The translations under genes were made by a program, and so were the position numbers. Under the pieces are notes generated by a model, which had not been told where the DNA came from, searched no databases, and saw only the letters and a list, made by a program, of their open reading frames with translations. This document shows positions 1 through 8,578 of a DNA stretch of 64,000 bases, piece after piece. Within the stretch, counting starts at the first letter, position 1. Each line of letters starts with the position of its first letter. Source of the stretch: Aquisalimonas sp. 2447 (GTDB taxonomy: Bacteria > Pseudomonadota > Gammaproteobacteria > Nitrococcales > Aquisalimonadaceae); contig NZ_CP050695.1 in assembly GCF_012044895.1 (NCBI RefSeq), positions 402,501-466,500 on the forward strand, written 5' to 3'.

Positions 1-882
<882 letters not shown>

Positions 883-993
883 TAACACCCAAAGAGTCTG
901 GTGCGGCCTGCGTAATGCAATGTGACATGCGCGATGCAGCAACTTCCCGAATTTCACGCCGGTGCGTCAGAGCACCGTTAGCGTGAGCCAGTT

Positions 994-1113
994 TGCCTGG
1001 CGACCATAGCAAGCGGGAACCACCCGATCCCATTCCGAACTCGGAAGTGAAACCGCTTAGCGCCGATGATAGTGCGGCCCCGCTGTCGTGCGAAAGTAGG
1101 TCATCGCCAGGCG
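994..1113 (+). rRNA. rrf: 5S ribosomal RNA
   Basis: The gene begins TGCCTGGCGACC, carries the conserved internal CCGAACTCGGAAGTGAAAC segment, and ends GCCAGGCGC, which pairs with the 5' end to close helix I. At about 120 nt it has normal length. It lies about 110 nt after the 23S end with no tRNA between them, the usual distal arrangement of an rrn operon. Confidence 0.95.
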
Positions 1114-1125
1114 CCTCACCGAAAA

Positions 1126-1152
1126 CCCCGCAGCAGCGCTGCGGGGTTTTTT
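1126..1152 (+). terminator. Intrinsic terminator of the rrn operon
   Basis: A perfect 9-bp stem CCCCGCAGC / GCTGCGGGG with a 3-nt AGC loop is followed directly by six T residues. It sits 12 nt after the 5S gene and closes the ribosomal operon. Confidence 0.93.
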
Positions 1153-1200
1153 GGCTGGTATTCTGTGTCCATTCCGCTACTTGAGGAATTTGCATTGGTC

Positions 1201-2538
1201 ATGGATACCACCGGAGATCGGCGGGCAGCGCAACTCCTCGAGTTCATCGATGCGAGCCCGAGCCCGTGGCACGCCGGCGCCAGCATGGCGCAGATACTGG
1301 AGCGTGCCGGTTTCGTTCCGTTGCGGGAAGGCGACGCCTGGGACATCCAGCCTGGCGGCCGCTACTACGTAACCCGCGATCACTCCACCATTGCTGCGTT
1401 CGTGATCGGCACTGGTTCCCTGCTCAAGGACGGCTTTCGGATCATCGGCGCGCATACCGATTCCCCCGGCTTCCGCGTGAAGCCCGCAGGATCGCGGATA
1501 CGCAACCGCCACCACGGTCTCGACGTGGAGATCTATGGTGGCCCCATCCTGGCCACGTTTGCCGACCGGGACCTCACCCTGGCGGGCCGCGTGAGTATCC
1601 GCGACGGTGACACCGGGGATGCGCGGACGGCGCTGTTTCATGCGAACCGGCCCCTGGTGCGTTTCCCCAACGCCGCCATCCATCTCAACCGGCAGGTGAA
1701 CCAGGAAGGCCTCAAGTACCAGGCCCACGATGAGCTGACGCTGATCCAGGGCCTCGCCCGGGAAGGTCTGCCCGAAGGGCCAACGCTGCAGGAACTGATC
1801 GCCACTGACTTGGACGTGGCGCCGGAACAGGTGCTTGCCTGGGAACTCGCCGTAGCGGACACCCAGGCGGGCGCCTTCTTCGGTGAACGCAACGAGTTCG
1901 TCGCGAACAGCCAGCTGGACAACCTTGGTTCTTGTCACGCAGGCCTGTGCGCCATCATGGACGCCGATCCCGACAGCTTCGGCGGCGTGGCAGTGCTGGC
2001 CTGTTTCGATCATGAGGAAGTGGGCAGCCAGAGCTACAAGGGCGCGCAGGGGACGTTCCTGCCGGAACTGTTGTCCCGCATCACTGGGGCGCAGGGTATC
2101 GGGGAGCAGGACCGCCCCCGGGTGCTGGCCCGGAGCATGGTCCTCAGTGCCGACATGGCTCACGCCTATCATCCGGCGTTCACGAGCCTCTATGACAGCG
2201 ACAACGCCGCCACCGTCAACGGCGGCCCCGTGATCAAGGTGAACGCCCAGCAGCGCTACGCCACCGATGCCGGTGCGGAAGCGGTGTTCATGGTGCTCTG
2301 CGACGAGGCCGGCGTCACCTGCCAGAAGTACATCCATCGGAATGACATCCCCTGCGGTTCCACCATCGGCCCGATCACCGGGGCGGGTCTCGGCGTACGT
2401 ACCGTGGATGTCGGCAATCCCATGTGGTCCATGCACAGTATCCGCGAGAGCGCCGGCGCGCAGGATCATGGCGCCATGATCGACGTCATGCACCACTACT
2501 ACTGCCGAGCATCCCTGCCCTGGCGGGAGGCACCCTGA
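1201..2538 (+). CDS. apeB: M18 family aminopeptidase
   Basis: A 445-residue zinc aminopeptidase of the M18 (aspartyl aminopeptidase) family, predicted cytoplasmic, that removes N-terminal residues from peptides. Visible family signatures are the N-terminal SPSPWHAG, the metal-site GAHTDSPGFRVKP, the central NSQLDNLGS, the DHEEVGS segment with the catalytic acid, the SADMAHAYHP motif, and C-terminal GNPMWSMHSIRE. Length matches the family (~430). The frame is open upstream, but the ATG at 1201 gives the normal N-terminus and has GAGGA 12 nt upstream. It is followed after one base by birA, so the genes are probably cotranscribed. The symbol is by family; substrate preference cannot be read from sequence. 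Confidence 0.93.
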   Translation: MDTTGDRRAAQLLEFIDASPSPWHAGASMAQILERAGFVPLREGDAWDIQPGGRYYVTRDHSTIAAFVIGTGSLLKDGFRIIGAHTDSPGFRVKPAGSRIRNRHHGLDVEIYGGPILATFADRDLTLAGRVSIRDGDTGDARTALFHANRPLVRFPNAAIHLNRQVNQEGLKYQAHDELTLIQGLAREGLPEGPTLQELIATDLDVAPEQVLAWELAVADTQAGAFFGERNEFVANSQLDNLGSCHAGLCAIMDADPDSFGGVAVLACFDHEEVGSQSYKGAQGTFLPELLSRITGAQGIGEQDRPRVLARSMVLSADMAHAYHPAFTSLYDSDNAATVNGGPVIKVNAQQRYATDAGAEAVFMVLCDEAGVTCQKYIHRNDIPCGSTIGPITGAGLGVRTVDVGNPMWSMHSIRESAGAQDHGAMIDVMHHYYCRASLPWREAP

Positions 2539-2539
2539 C

Positions 2540-3520
2540 GTGGACCGCGCCGGCGAACTCCTGGGCAGTCTTGCCGATGGCCGACCGCGTTCCGGAGAGG
2601 AGCTCGGGAAGGCGCTTCACGTCAGCCGCGCCGCGGTGTGGAAGCTGGTGCATCAGCTCCAGGGGCAGGGCGTTCCCGTGATCTCCGAGCAGGGCCGTGG
2701 GTATCGCCTGGCCCGACCTCTGGAGCTCCTGGGCGAGGACCGGATCCGCGCAGGCCTCGGGGCCGACGTAAGCCAGCGCCTCATCGACGTCCGTGTAGCC
2801 CGCGTCACCGATTCCACCAACCGTCAGCTGTTCCAGCAGCTGTCCGAGCTCGAGCTGCCCTGTGCGCTGTTCGCCGAGGCACAGAGCGCCGGCCGCGGCC
2901 GGCGCGGGCGCACCTGGTACTCCCCGTTCGGCCAGAACCTGTACATGAGCCTGGCCTGGTCCTTCGACCAGGTGCCGGGAGGCGTCGCCGGGCTCAGCCT
3001 GGCCGCCGGCATGTCCGTCGCCGAGGTGCTGCGCGCGTTCGGTTTGCGTGATGTCTCGCTCAAGTGGCCCAACGATCTGGTGATCAATGACCAGAAACTT
3101 GGCGGCCTGTTGGTGGAGCTCCAGGGCGAGCCCACCGGTGCCTGCGCTGTCGTGATCGGCCAGGGCCTCAACCTGCAAATGGACGTCGACGATACAACCC
3201 GGGATGCCATTGACCAGCCCTGGACTGCCGTCCGGGATCGTCTCCCGCACTGGCCTGGCCGGAACGTCATCGCCAGTGCCGTCCTCGACGGACTGGCTCG
3301 CGCCATGGACCAGTTCGGCCGACACGGCTTCACCGCGTTCATCCAGCGCTGGCCGGACTACGACGCCCTCAGCGGCCGGGACGTGCGCCTGCTCCTCGGT
3401 CAGCGCGAGATCCATGGCCGCGCCTGCGGGGTTGATCCCACGGGCTCCCTGCTGCTGGACCAGGGGCAGGGCCCGGAGCCCTGGAGTGCCGGCGAAGTCT
3501 CCGTCCGCCCTCTGCCATGA
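2540..3520 (+). CDS. birA: Bifunctional biotin-[acetyl-CoA-carboxylase] ligase / biotin operon repressor
   Basis: This 326-residue protein activates biotin to biotinyl-5'-AMP and transfers it to the carboxylase carrier protein; with its N-terminal winged helix it can also repress biotin genes. The HTH spans about residues 1-60 (GEELGKALHVSRAAVWK). The ligase domain shows the biotinyl-AMP loop GRGRRGRTW, the KWPNDL motif with the catalytic Lys, and a C-terminal SH3-like domain. The start is GTG at 2540, one base after the upstream stop. The gene overlaps coaX by 4 nt, the usual gammaproteobacterial birA-coaX arrangement. Confidence 0.95.
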   Translation: MDRAGELLGSLADGRPRSGEELGKALHVSRAAVWKLVHQLQGQGVPVISEQGRGYRLARPLELLGEDRIRAGLGADVSQRLIDVRVARVTDSTNRQLFQQLSELELPCALFAEAQSAGRGRRGRTWYSPFGQNLYMSLAWSFDQVPGGVAGLSLAAGMSVAEVLRAFGLRDVSLKWPNDLVINDQKLGGLLVELQGEPTGACAVVIGQGLNLQMDVDDTTRDAIDQPWTAVRDRLPHWPGRNVIASAVLDGLARAMDQFGRHGFTAFIQRWPDYDALSGRDVRLLLGQREIHGRACGVDPTGSLLLDQGQGPEPWSAGEVSVRPLP

Positions 3521-4269
3521 TGCTCCTGTTTGACCTCGGCAACTCCCGCTGCAAGTGGCAGCTCCGGACCGACACCGGAGAGCCAGCCGCCGGTGGTGCG
3601 CTCCCGTATACCGAGAATGGCAAGCTGCCCCCGGCGCTGTTCGAACGCCTCGCCGCGCTGGACGAATCGCCAAGCAGCGCCCGGGTGTGTACCGTCGCCG
3701 CTCCCGAACTGTTGCGCCCCCTGGACCAATGGCTACAGGATCGATTCGGTTGCGTCCTGCAGCGCTTCATCACCCACATGGAGGATGCAACCGGCGTCAC
3801 CAACGCCTACCCGGAACCTTCTTCCCTGGGGGCGGACCGGTGGGCGGCCCTGATCGGCGCCCGCGTTCACTACACCGGTCGACTCTGCATCGTCGACTGC
3901 GGGACTGCCGTCACCCTGGACGTCCTGGAGGCCGACGGGAGCCATGCCGGAGGCCTGATCTTTCCCGGGCTGCGGCTGTCCCGCCGTGCCCTGGCCACGG
4001 CCGCGCATCGTCTTGGGGAGAGCGGTGAGGGCGATCTGCCGCTGCTGGCTAAAGATACGCCCACCGCCATCCGTGCCGGGACCTACCATGCCCTTGCCGG
4101 CGCCCTGGCAAGCCTCAAGGCCCGCGTGGACAGTCATGGGGATCACCCATGTCAGGGCATTCTCACCGGGGGTGACGCCGACGCACTGGCGGATACCCTG
4201 GGAGGTGCGTGGGTCGTCGATCATGACCTGATCTTCCGCGGCATCGCCTCCGGCACGGTGGCCCCATGA
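3517..4269 (+). CDS. coaX: Type III pantothenate kinase
   Basis: CoaX phosphorylates pantothenate, the first step of CoA synthesis, and unlike CoaA it is not feedback-inhibited by CoA. The 250-residue protein has the ASKHA-fold phosphate motif DLGNSRCKW at its N-terminus, GADRWAALIGA mid-protein, the catalytic-Asp segment VDCGTAVTLD, and GGLIFPGL. Its ATG overlaps the birA stop (ATGATG context) and its stop overlaps the start of the SPOR gene, so the three genes form one translationally coupled unit. No coaA is visible in the window. Confidence 0.95.
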   Translation: MMLLFDLGNSRCKWQLRTDTGEPAAGGALPYTENGKLPPALFERLAALDESPSSARVCTVAAPELLRPLDQWLQDRFGCVLQRFITHMEDATGVTNAYPEPSSLGADRWAALIGARVHYTGRLCIVDCGTAVTLDVLEADGSHAGGLIFPGLRLSRRALATAAHRLGESGEGDLPLLAKDTPTAIRAGTYHALAGALASLKARVDSHGDHPCQGILTGGDADALADTLGGAWVVDHDLIFRGIASGTVAP

Positions 4270-5000
4270 GAGCGCTGTTCATCCTGCTCTTGCTCCTGAA
4301 CCTCGGCGTGCTGGCCTTCCTGACGCTCCCTGCCGCCGACGAGCCGGCGCCCTATCCGCCGAGGCCGGCACCGGAGGGGCTCACCGTGGTGGATGAAGAA
4401 ACGGCACTCGCCGCCGCCGAGGAGCAGGAAGAGGTGGCGCAGGAGCCGGAGATTTCCGGCGAGCAACCGGCCGCGCCCGAGGAACCCGATACTGCGCTCC
4501 CGTCACTTGAAGAGCAGCTGCCGCTACTGGCAGAGCCTGACGCCCCCGTCCGCGACGCGGTCTGCCAGGTTGCCCCGGTGGAGGACGAGGACGCCGCCCA
4601 CGCGCTCCTCACCCGAGTGCAGGACGACGGCCTCGAGCGCAGCCGCATCGTCACCCGGGAAGATCAGGCGTTCGTCGGCTACTGGGTCTATATTCCCCCG
4701 CACGACAGCATGCAGGCCGCCCAGGACACCATGGCCGAACTCGGTGATCACGGCCTCAGCGACTACGGCTACGTGGGCGGTGACCAGTACGAGCACGCCG
4801 TATCTCTGGGCGTGTTCAGCTCCGAGTCCCGCTCCCGCAATCGCCAGGAGGAACTTGAAGAACTGGGGTATGAAACCGAGGTGGGCGAGCGCCACCGCGT
4901 GGTCACCCGGTACGCCGTGCTGATCGAGACCGACGAGCCCGACCCCGCCCTGCCGGATGCCGACTGGGAAGAAGTCGACTGTGCCGATTACGAGGCTTGA
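4266..5000 (+). CDS. Membrane-anchored SPOR-domain protein
   Basis: A 244-residue protein with one N-terminal membrane segment (about residues 3-20, mostly Leu), a long acidic Pro/Glu-rich linker (about 25-100), and a C-terminal SPOR-like fold (about 115-205: AFVGYWVYIPP, then YEHAVSLGVFSSESRSR, then LGYETEVGERHR). SPOR domains bind denuded peptidoglycan at septa. The position directly after birA-coaX, with a 4-nt overlap, is conserved in several gammaproteobacteria. The linker probably spans the periplasm. Its specific partner is unknown. Confidence 0.82.
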   Translation: MRALFILLLLLNLGVLAFLTLPAADEPAPYPPRPAPEGLTVVDEETALAAAEEQEEVAQEPEISGEQPAAPEEPDTALPSLEEQLPLLAEPDAPVRDAVCQVAPVEDEDAAHALLTRVQDDGLERSRIVTREDQAFVGYWVYIPPHDSMQAAQDTMAELGDHGLSDYGYVGGDQYEHAVSLGVFSSESRSRNRQEELEELGYETEVGERHRVVTRYAVLIETDEPDPALPDADWEEVDCADYEA

Positions 5001-5054
5001 ACTCCTGCCCGATTCCGGTGGATCATACTGCTCTCCACCGACACCACGAACAAT

Positions 5055-5130
5055 GCTGGCGTAGCTCAGTTGGTAGAGCAGCTGATTTGTAATCAGCCGG
5101 TCGCAGGTTCGACTCCTGTCGCCAGCTCCA
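5055..5130 (+). tRNA. thrT: tRNA-Thr(UGU)
   Basis: A 76-nt cloverleaf with acceptor stem GCTGGCG / CGCCAGC, D-arm GCTCAGTTGGTAGAGC, anticodon stem GCTGA / TCAGC around loop TTTGTAA (anticodon TGT at 5088-5090), T-arm CAGGTTCGACTCCTG, and encoded CCA. It reads ACA codons. It stands alone here; the Tyr/Gly/Thr tRNAs and tuf gene that often accompany it elsewhere are absent. Confidence 0.97.
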
Positions 5131-5187
5131 CGATTCCGCGTAACGGCGGGGCTGTCCAGTCTTGCGGATTGCTTTCGTTCGGCGCCG

Positions 5188-5880
5188 TCATGCCTTTGAA
5201 TTATTGCCCACGCTACCTACCGGCTCAATCAGTTCAGGATCGTCGTTCACGGGCCGATTAACGCGCTTGCTGACCGGGTACGCGATCAGGCAGTCCCCGG
5301 GGAGCGGGCGTACAACTTTCCGGACCTGGTCCCGCTCGGTGAATTTCGGGTCCATCCACGACGCCCAGCACTCCGGGGCCAGAACGGTTGGCATGCGGGG
5401 ATGGATGTGCTGGAGCGCGGACACTGCGGGCTGAGTGATGATCGCGGCGGTGGCACGGTCATCACCAGCCGGTTCCCAGAGGCCTGCGAACATGAGCAGT
5501 TCGCCATCGGCGAGGGTAATGTAGTAAGGCTGCTTGTCACCGGCATCGGTGGCCCGCCATTCGTACCAGCCGTTGGCCGGCACCAGCGCACGGCGTGTCT
5601 GGAAGGCATTGCGGAAGTAGGGGCTGGTTGCCACCTTCTCGGCCCGGGCATTGATGGGGGAGGGCGCCTTTGCGTCAGCCCGTTGCGGGTGAAATCCCCA
5701 GTGGGCTGGCATTAGAACCGAGACGGTACCCGTGCCGCACTCCAGCATGGCAAGCAGCGCTATGTCCGTACCCGGCGCGACGTTGTAACGAGGCATGGCG
5801 TCCGCCAGCCAGTCCTCCTGGTACTGATAGCGGCTGGCGATATCGGAATGGGGAGCATGCAGTGAGTATCGACCACACAT
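5188..5880 (-). CDS. SOS response-associated peptidase family (SRAP / YedK-HMCES) protein
   Basis: This family forms a stable thiazolidine crosslink with abasic sites in single-stranded DNA, shielding them during replication. The 230-residue protein starts MCGRYS, so Cys2 becomes the N-terminal reactive residue after Met removal. The other active-site motifs are present: PINARAE (Asn77), NGWYEW (Glu107) and IHPRMP (His160). Length is normal. It is divergent from the glycerophosphodiesterase gene, with a 74-bp shared upstream region. Confidence 0.93.
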   Translation of the reverse strand: MCGRYSLHAPHSDIASRYQYQEDWLADAMPRYNVAPGTDIALLAMLECGTGTVSVLMPAHWGFHPQRADAKAPSPINARAEKVATSPYFRNAFQTRRALVPANGWYEWRATDAGDKQPYYITLADGELLMFAGLWEPAGDDRATAAIITQPAVSALQHIHPRMPTVLAPECWASWMDPKFTERDQVRKVVRPLPGDCLIAYPVSKRVNRPVNDDPELIEPVGSVGNNSKA

Positions 5881-5954
5881 GGACTGGGCATCCCGTTCGG
5901 TTGCTCGATCTCCGTCGCATTGACACTGACCGACCGAACCTGCATCAAGCCAGA

Positions 5955-7031
5955 ATGGAATTCCGTGACCATATCATCTCCCGCATGCTCCGTATGGTCG
6001 CCGGGATTCTCGGGATCGCGCTTCTCCTTCTGCTCCTCACGTTCGCGTTCTTCTATCTCAAGTCCCCGCCGGATGCCGGCGAGCCGATCGCAGAAGCGTG
6101 GCAGATCCCTTACCCGACCGTTGTTGCCCATCGGGGCGCGTCCTGGGTTGCCCCGGAGTCGACTGCACCTGCCTACGAGCTCGCCCGCGACATGGGTGCG
6201 CATTACCTGGAGGCGAATCTCCAGCGCACCAGAGACGGGGTGGTCGTGGCCTTTCACGACCGAACGCTCGCGCGCACAACCAGCGTAGAGGAAGTTTTCC
6301 CGGAGCGGGCGAATGATCCGTTCGAGACCTTCACCCATGACGAGCTCATGGAACTCGACCACGGCAGTTGGTTCAACGTGGCATTTCCCGGCCGCGCCCG
6401 TGACAGCTACGAGGGGCTCGCGCCCGTGACACTGGAAGAACTGATCACGATTGCGGAGGAAGGCAGCAATAATCCCGGGCTCTACCTGGAGACCAAGGAC
6501 GCAGAGCGCTATCCCGGGATCGAAGAAGATATTCTGGAGATCCTCCGGAATGCCGGCTGGTATCCTGACCCGCCCACTCTCGATGCACCCGATGCCGCAC
6601 TCAATGAGCGATTCGGTGCTTCCAGCGTCGATGTCGCAAGCGGCCCGGCCCGCATCATCGTTCAGTCGTTTTCCGCCTCGAGTGTCGACTCGCTCGTCAC
6701 CCTCATCCCTGATCTGCCCGTGGTATATCTGATCAGCCGGCGAATGGCCGACGCGGACGGTTTCCGCTTCCACCTGGACCGGGCTGTCGAGATGGGCGCC
6801 GCTGGTGTGGGCCCCGACGGGCATCTGGGATTTCCGTGGCACACCCGCCAGGCGCACGCCCGGGACCTGCTGGTCCACCACTACACCATCAACGAACCCT
6901 GGCAAATGCGCCTGTTGCGGAGGTTCGGTGGGGACGGCATCTTTACCGACCGCCCGGCCGTCGCGCTGGAGACGTACGGCTGGGCGGATCAGGTCGACGT
7001 GGATGCGATTCTTGATCAGCGGGGGTATTGA
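5955..7031 (+). CDS. Glycerophosphodiester phosphodiesterase, membrane-anchored
   Basis: A GDPD-family TIM-barrel enzyme that hydrolyses glycerophosphodiesters to glycerol-3-phosphate and an alcohol. The 358-residue protein has one N-terminal membrane segment (about residues 12-33), then VVAHRGASWVAPESTAPAY with the catalytic His and Arg, EANLQRTRDGVVVAFHD with metal ligands and the second His, and a Glu-Lys motif (YLETKD). The enzyme domain should face the periplasm. The frame stays open far upstream through the SRAP gene on the other strand; the ATG at 5955 precedes the membrane segment and is preferred. ATG 5985 is an alternative. Confidence 0.88.
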   Translation: MEFRDHIISRMLRMVAGILGIALLLLLLTFAFFYLKSPPDAGEPIAEAWQIPYPTVVAHRGASWVAPESTAPAYELARDMGAHYLEANLQRTRDGVVVAFHDRTLARTTSVEEVFPERANDPFETFTHDELMELDHGSWFNVAFPGRARDSYEGLAPVTLEELITIAEEGSNNPGLYLETKDAERYPGIEEDILEILRNAGWYPDPPTLDAPDAALNERFGASSVDVASGPARIIVQSFSASSVDSLVTLIPDLPVVYLISRRMADADGFRFHLDRAVEMGAAGVGPDGHLGFPWHTRQAHARDLLVHHYTINEPWQMRLLRRFGGDGIFTDRPAVALETYGWADQVDVDAILDQRGY

Positions 7032-7099
7032 GGGCCAGCGTTACGCCGGAAACCGTCGCTGCCCCCCATCAGCCCCTCCCGTTCCGGGTTCGAATACGG

Positions 7100-8296
7100 C
7101 TACATGTGCGGGCACTCACTCTCCTCGAGCGGTCGAACCGCATCCTCTCCGGGAATCGTCTGCAGCACGCGAAGGTAATCGCCCCGATGTTCCGTTTCCT
7201 GTGGGGAAAGAACCTGGACGAGGTACATGTCCTTTTGCAGACGACCATCCGGTCGCAGTTCCGAGTTGCGCGCAAAGAAATCCTCGTTCGGCTGCGTGCG
7301 CAAGGCATCCATGACGGTCTCCCCGTCGGTGGTCCCGGCGCGATCCATCGCTTCGAGGAAGTTGTAGATCACGGAGTAGCTGCCCGCCTGGAGCATGCTT
7401 GGAAGGACGCCGTGGCGCTGTTCGAACCGCCGGCTCCACTCGCGTGTCTGCTCGTCCATGTTCCAGTAGAACGAAGTGAGGTAAATGAGGTCCCTGGCGG
7501 CGAACATGCCTACTGACTGGATGTCGTTGATGGTGGCGAGCAACGCGACGACCTCCTGATCGTCGCTGCCGAGGATGCCCAGCTCGTAGGCCTGACGGAT
7601 GCTGTTGCGCAGGTCGGCACCGGCATTGGCGAAGGCAATGACATCCGCGCCCGAGTCACGCGCCTCCTCCAGGTGCGCGAACAGGTCTGTCGCCTGGAAT
7701 TCGTGTCGCGTCGAGCCGACGACCTCTCCGCCCACGGCCTCGATCATGGCCTCGGCATCCGCCTGCAGGACATCACCGAAGACGTAATCCACGGTGACGA
7801 AGTACCAGCTCTCGTGGCCCTGCTCTGCCATCGCCGGGACAACGGCACCGGCCAGGGCGTAGGTATCGTAGACCCAGTCCACGGCGGTGGGCGAGCACTC
7901 ACTCCCGGTGAGAATGGAACTGGCCGAGCCGACGTGCAGCGCTGGCAGGTTGTGTTCACGGGCGTACTGCTGGAGGGGGAGTGCCACCTGAGTCCCGACC
8001 ATCTCGGCCAGTGCGACAATGCCTTCTTCCTCGTGCATGCGTTGCCCGATGGACAGGGAGCGCTCGCCATCGAGCTGGGTATCTTCCACCAGCAGTTCGA
8101 CGGGTCTTCCGAGAACTTCACCACCGTAGTCCTCCACGGCCATTCGCGCAGCGACCTCTGCCCCCGGGCCCGCAATATCGGAATACGCCGCGGTCATGTC
8201 TGTCAGGAACCCGATGCGGACCGGTTCACTGGCGGCCGCGGAGCCCGCGGCCAGCGCGCCAGCCAGAAGCCCCCCGATGAGCACTGAATGCTTCAT
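7100..8296 (-). CDS. Periplasmic substrate-binding protein, branched-chain amino acid/amide type
   Basis: A 398-residue ABC-transporter type I solute-binding protein (LivJ/urea/amide class, Peripla_BP_6). It has a Sec signal peptide ending near SAAASEPV, then VRIGFLTDMTAAYSDIAGP, the usual first strand and ligand loop, and a regular two-lobe pattern. It resembles the ABC-binding proteins of BCAA-like importers acting on amides, urea or aromatic acids. No permease or ATPase gene is adjacent, so it is an orphan component. GGAGGGG lies 7 nt before the ATG at 8296. The ligand cannot be called. Confidence 0.85.
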   Translation of the reverse strand: MKHSVLIGGLLAGALAAGSAAASEPVRIGFLTDMTAAYSDIAGPGAEVAARMAVEDYGGEVLGRPVELLVEDTQLDGERSLSIGQRMHEEEGIVALAEMVGTQVALPLQQYAREHNLPALHVGSASSILTGSECSPTAVDWVYDTYALAGAVVPAMAEQGHESWYFVTVDYVFGDVLQADAEAMIEAVGGEVVGSTRHEFQATDLFAHLEEARDSGADVIAFANAGADLRNSIRQAYELGILGSDDQEVVALLATINDIQSVGMFAARDLIYLTSFYWNMDEQTREWSRRFEQRHGVLPSMLQAGSYSVIYNFLEAMDRAGTTDGETVMDALRTQPNEDFFARNSELRPDGRLQKDMYLVQVLSPQETEHRGDYLRVLQTIPGEDAVRPLEESECPHM

Positions 8297-8452
8297 AATT
8301 CCCCTCCATGCTGGGTTTGTGCGCGTGCTTTATGTGGACGTGCGCGCGTCCTCATTTCCTTGCCACCTAAAGCACCGGGATGCAACGCCACGATCCCGAA
8401 TTCGAGAACTGGCGCACAAAGGGAGGTCTGGTTTCGGAGGGGCAGCGGAGGA

Positions 8453-8546
8453 TGGCGGAAGGGAGTGGGAGTCGAACCCACCAGACGCGTTTCGCGTCTC
8501 GCCGGATTTGAAGTCCGGGCGCTCCACCGGGATGCGATTCCCTTCC
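8453..8546 (-). tRNA. selC: tRNA-Sec (selenocysteine, anticodon UCA)
   Basis: On the minus strand the gene begins GGAAGGGA and ends TCCCTTCC plus GCCA, giving the long 8-bp acceptor stem of tRNA-Sec. The D-arm region is followed by anticodon loop CTTCAAA with anticodon TCA at 8509-8511, a long variable arm GAGACGCGAAACGCGTC, and T-arm GGTTCGACTCC. At 94 nt including CCA it matches bacterial selC. It lies 32 nt after selB in the same direction, completing a selA-selB-selC set that serves the UGA-containing gene upstream. Confidence 0.96.
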
Positions 8547-8578
8547 TTGATGGTTACACGGTATCAGGCCTGACGGGT

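Noticed and set aside
1177-2496. Long minus-strand frame opposite the aminopeptidase, and similar long frames opposite other GC-rich genes (e.g. 20851-23118, 26578-27984, 28919-30619)
   Set aside because: They are shadows of codon-biased genes: low-complexity His/Gly/Arg-rich translations with no family signatures.
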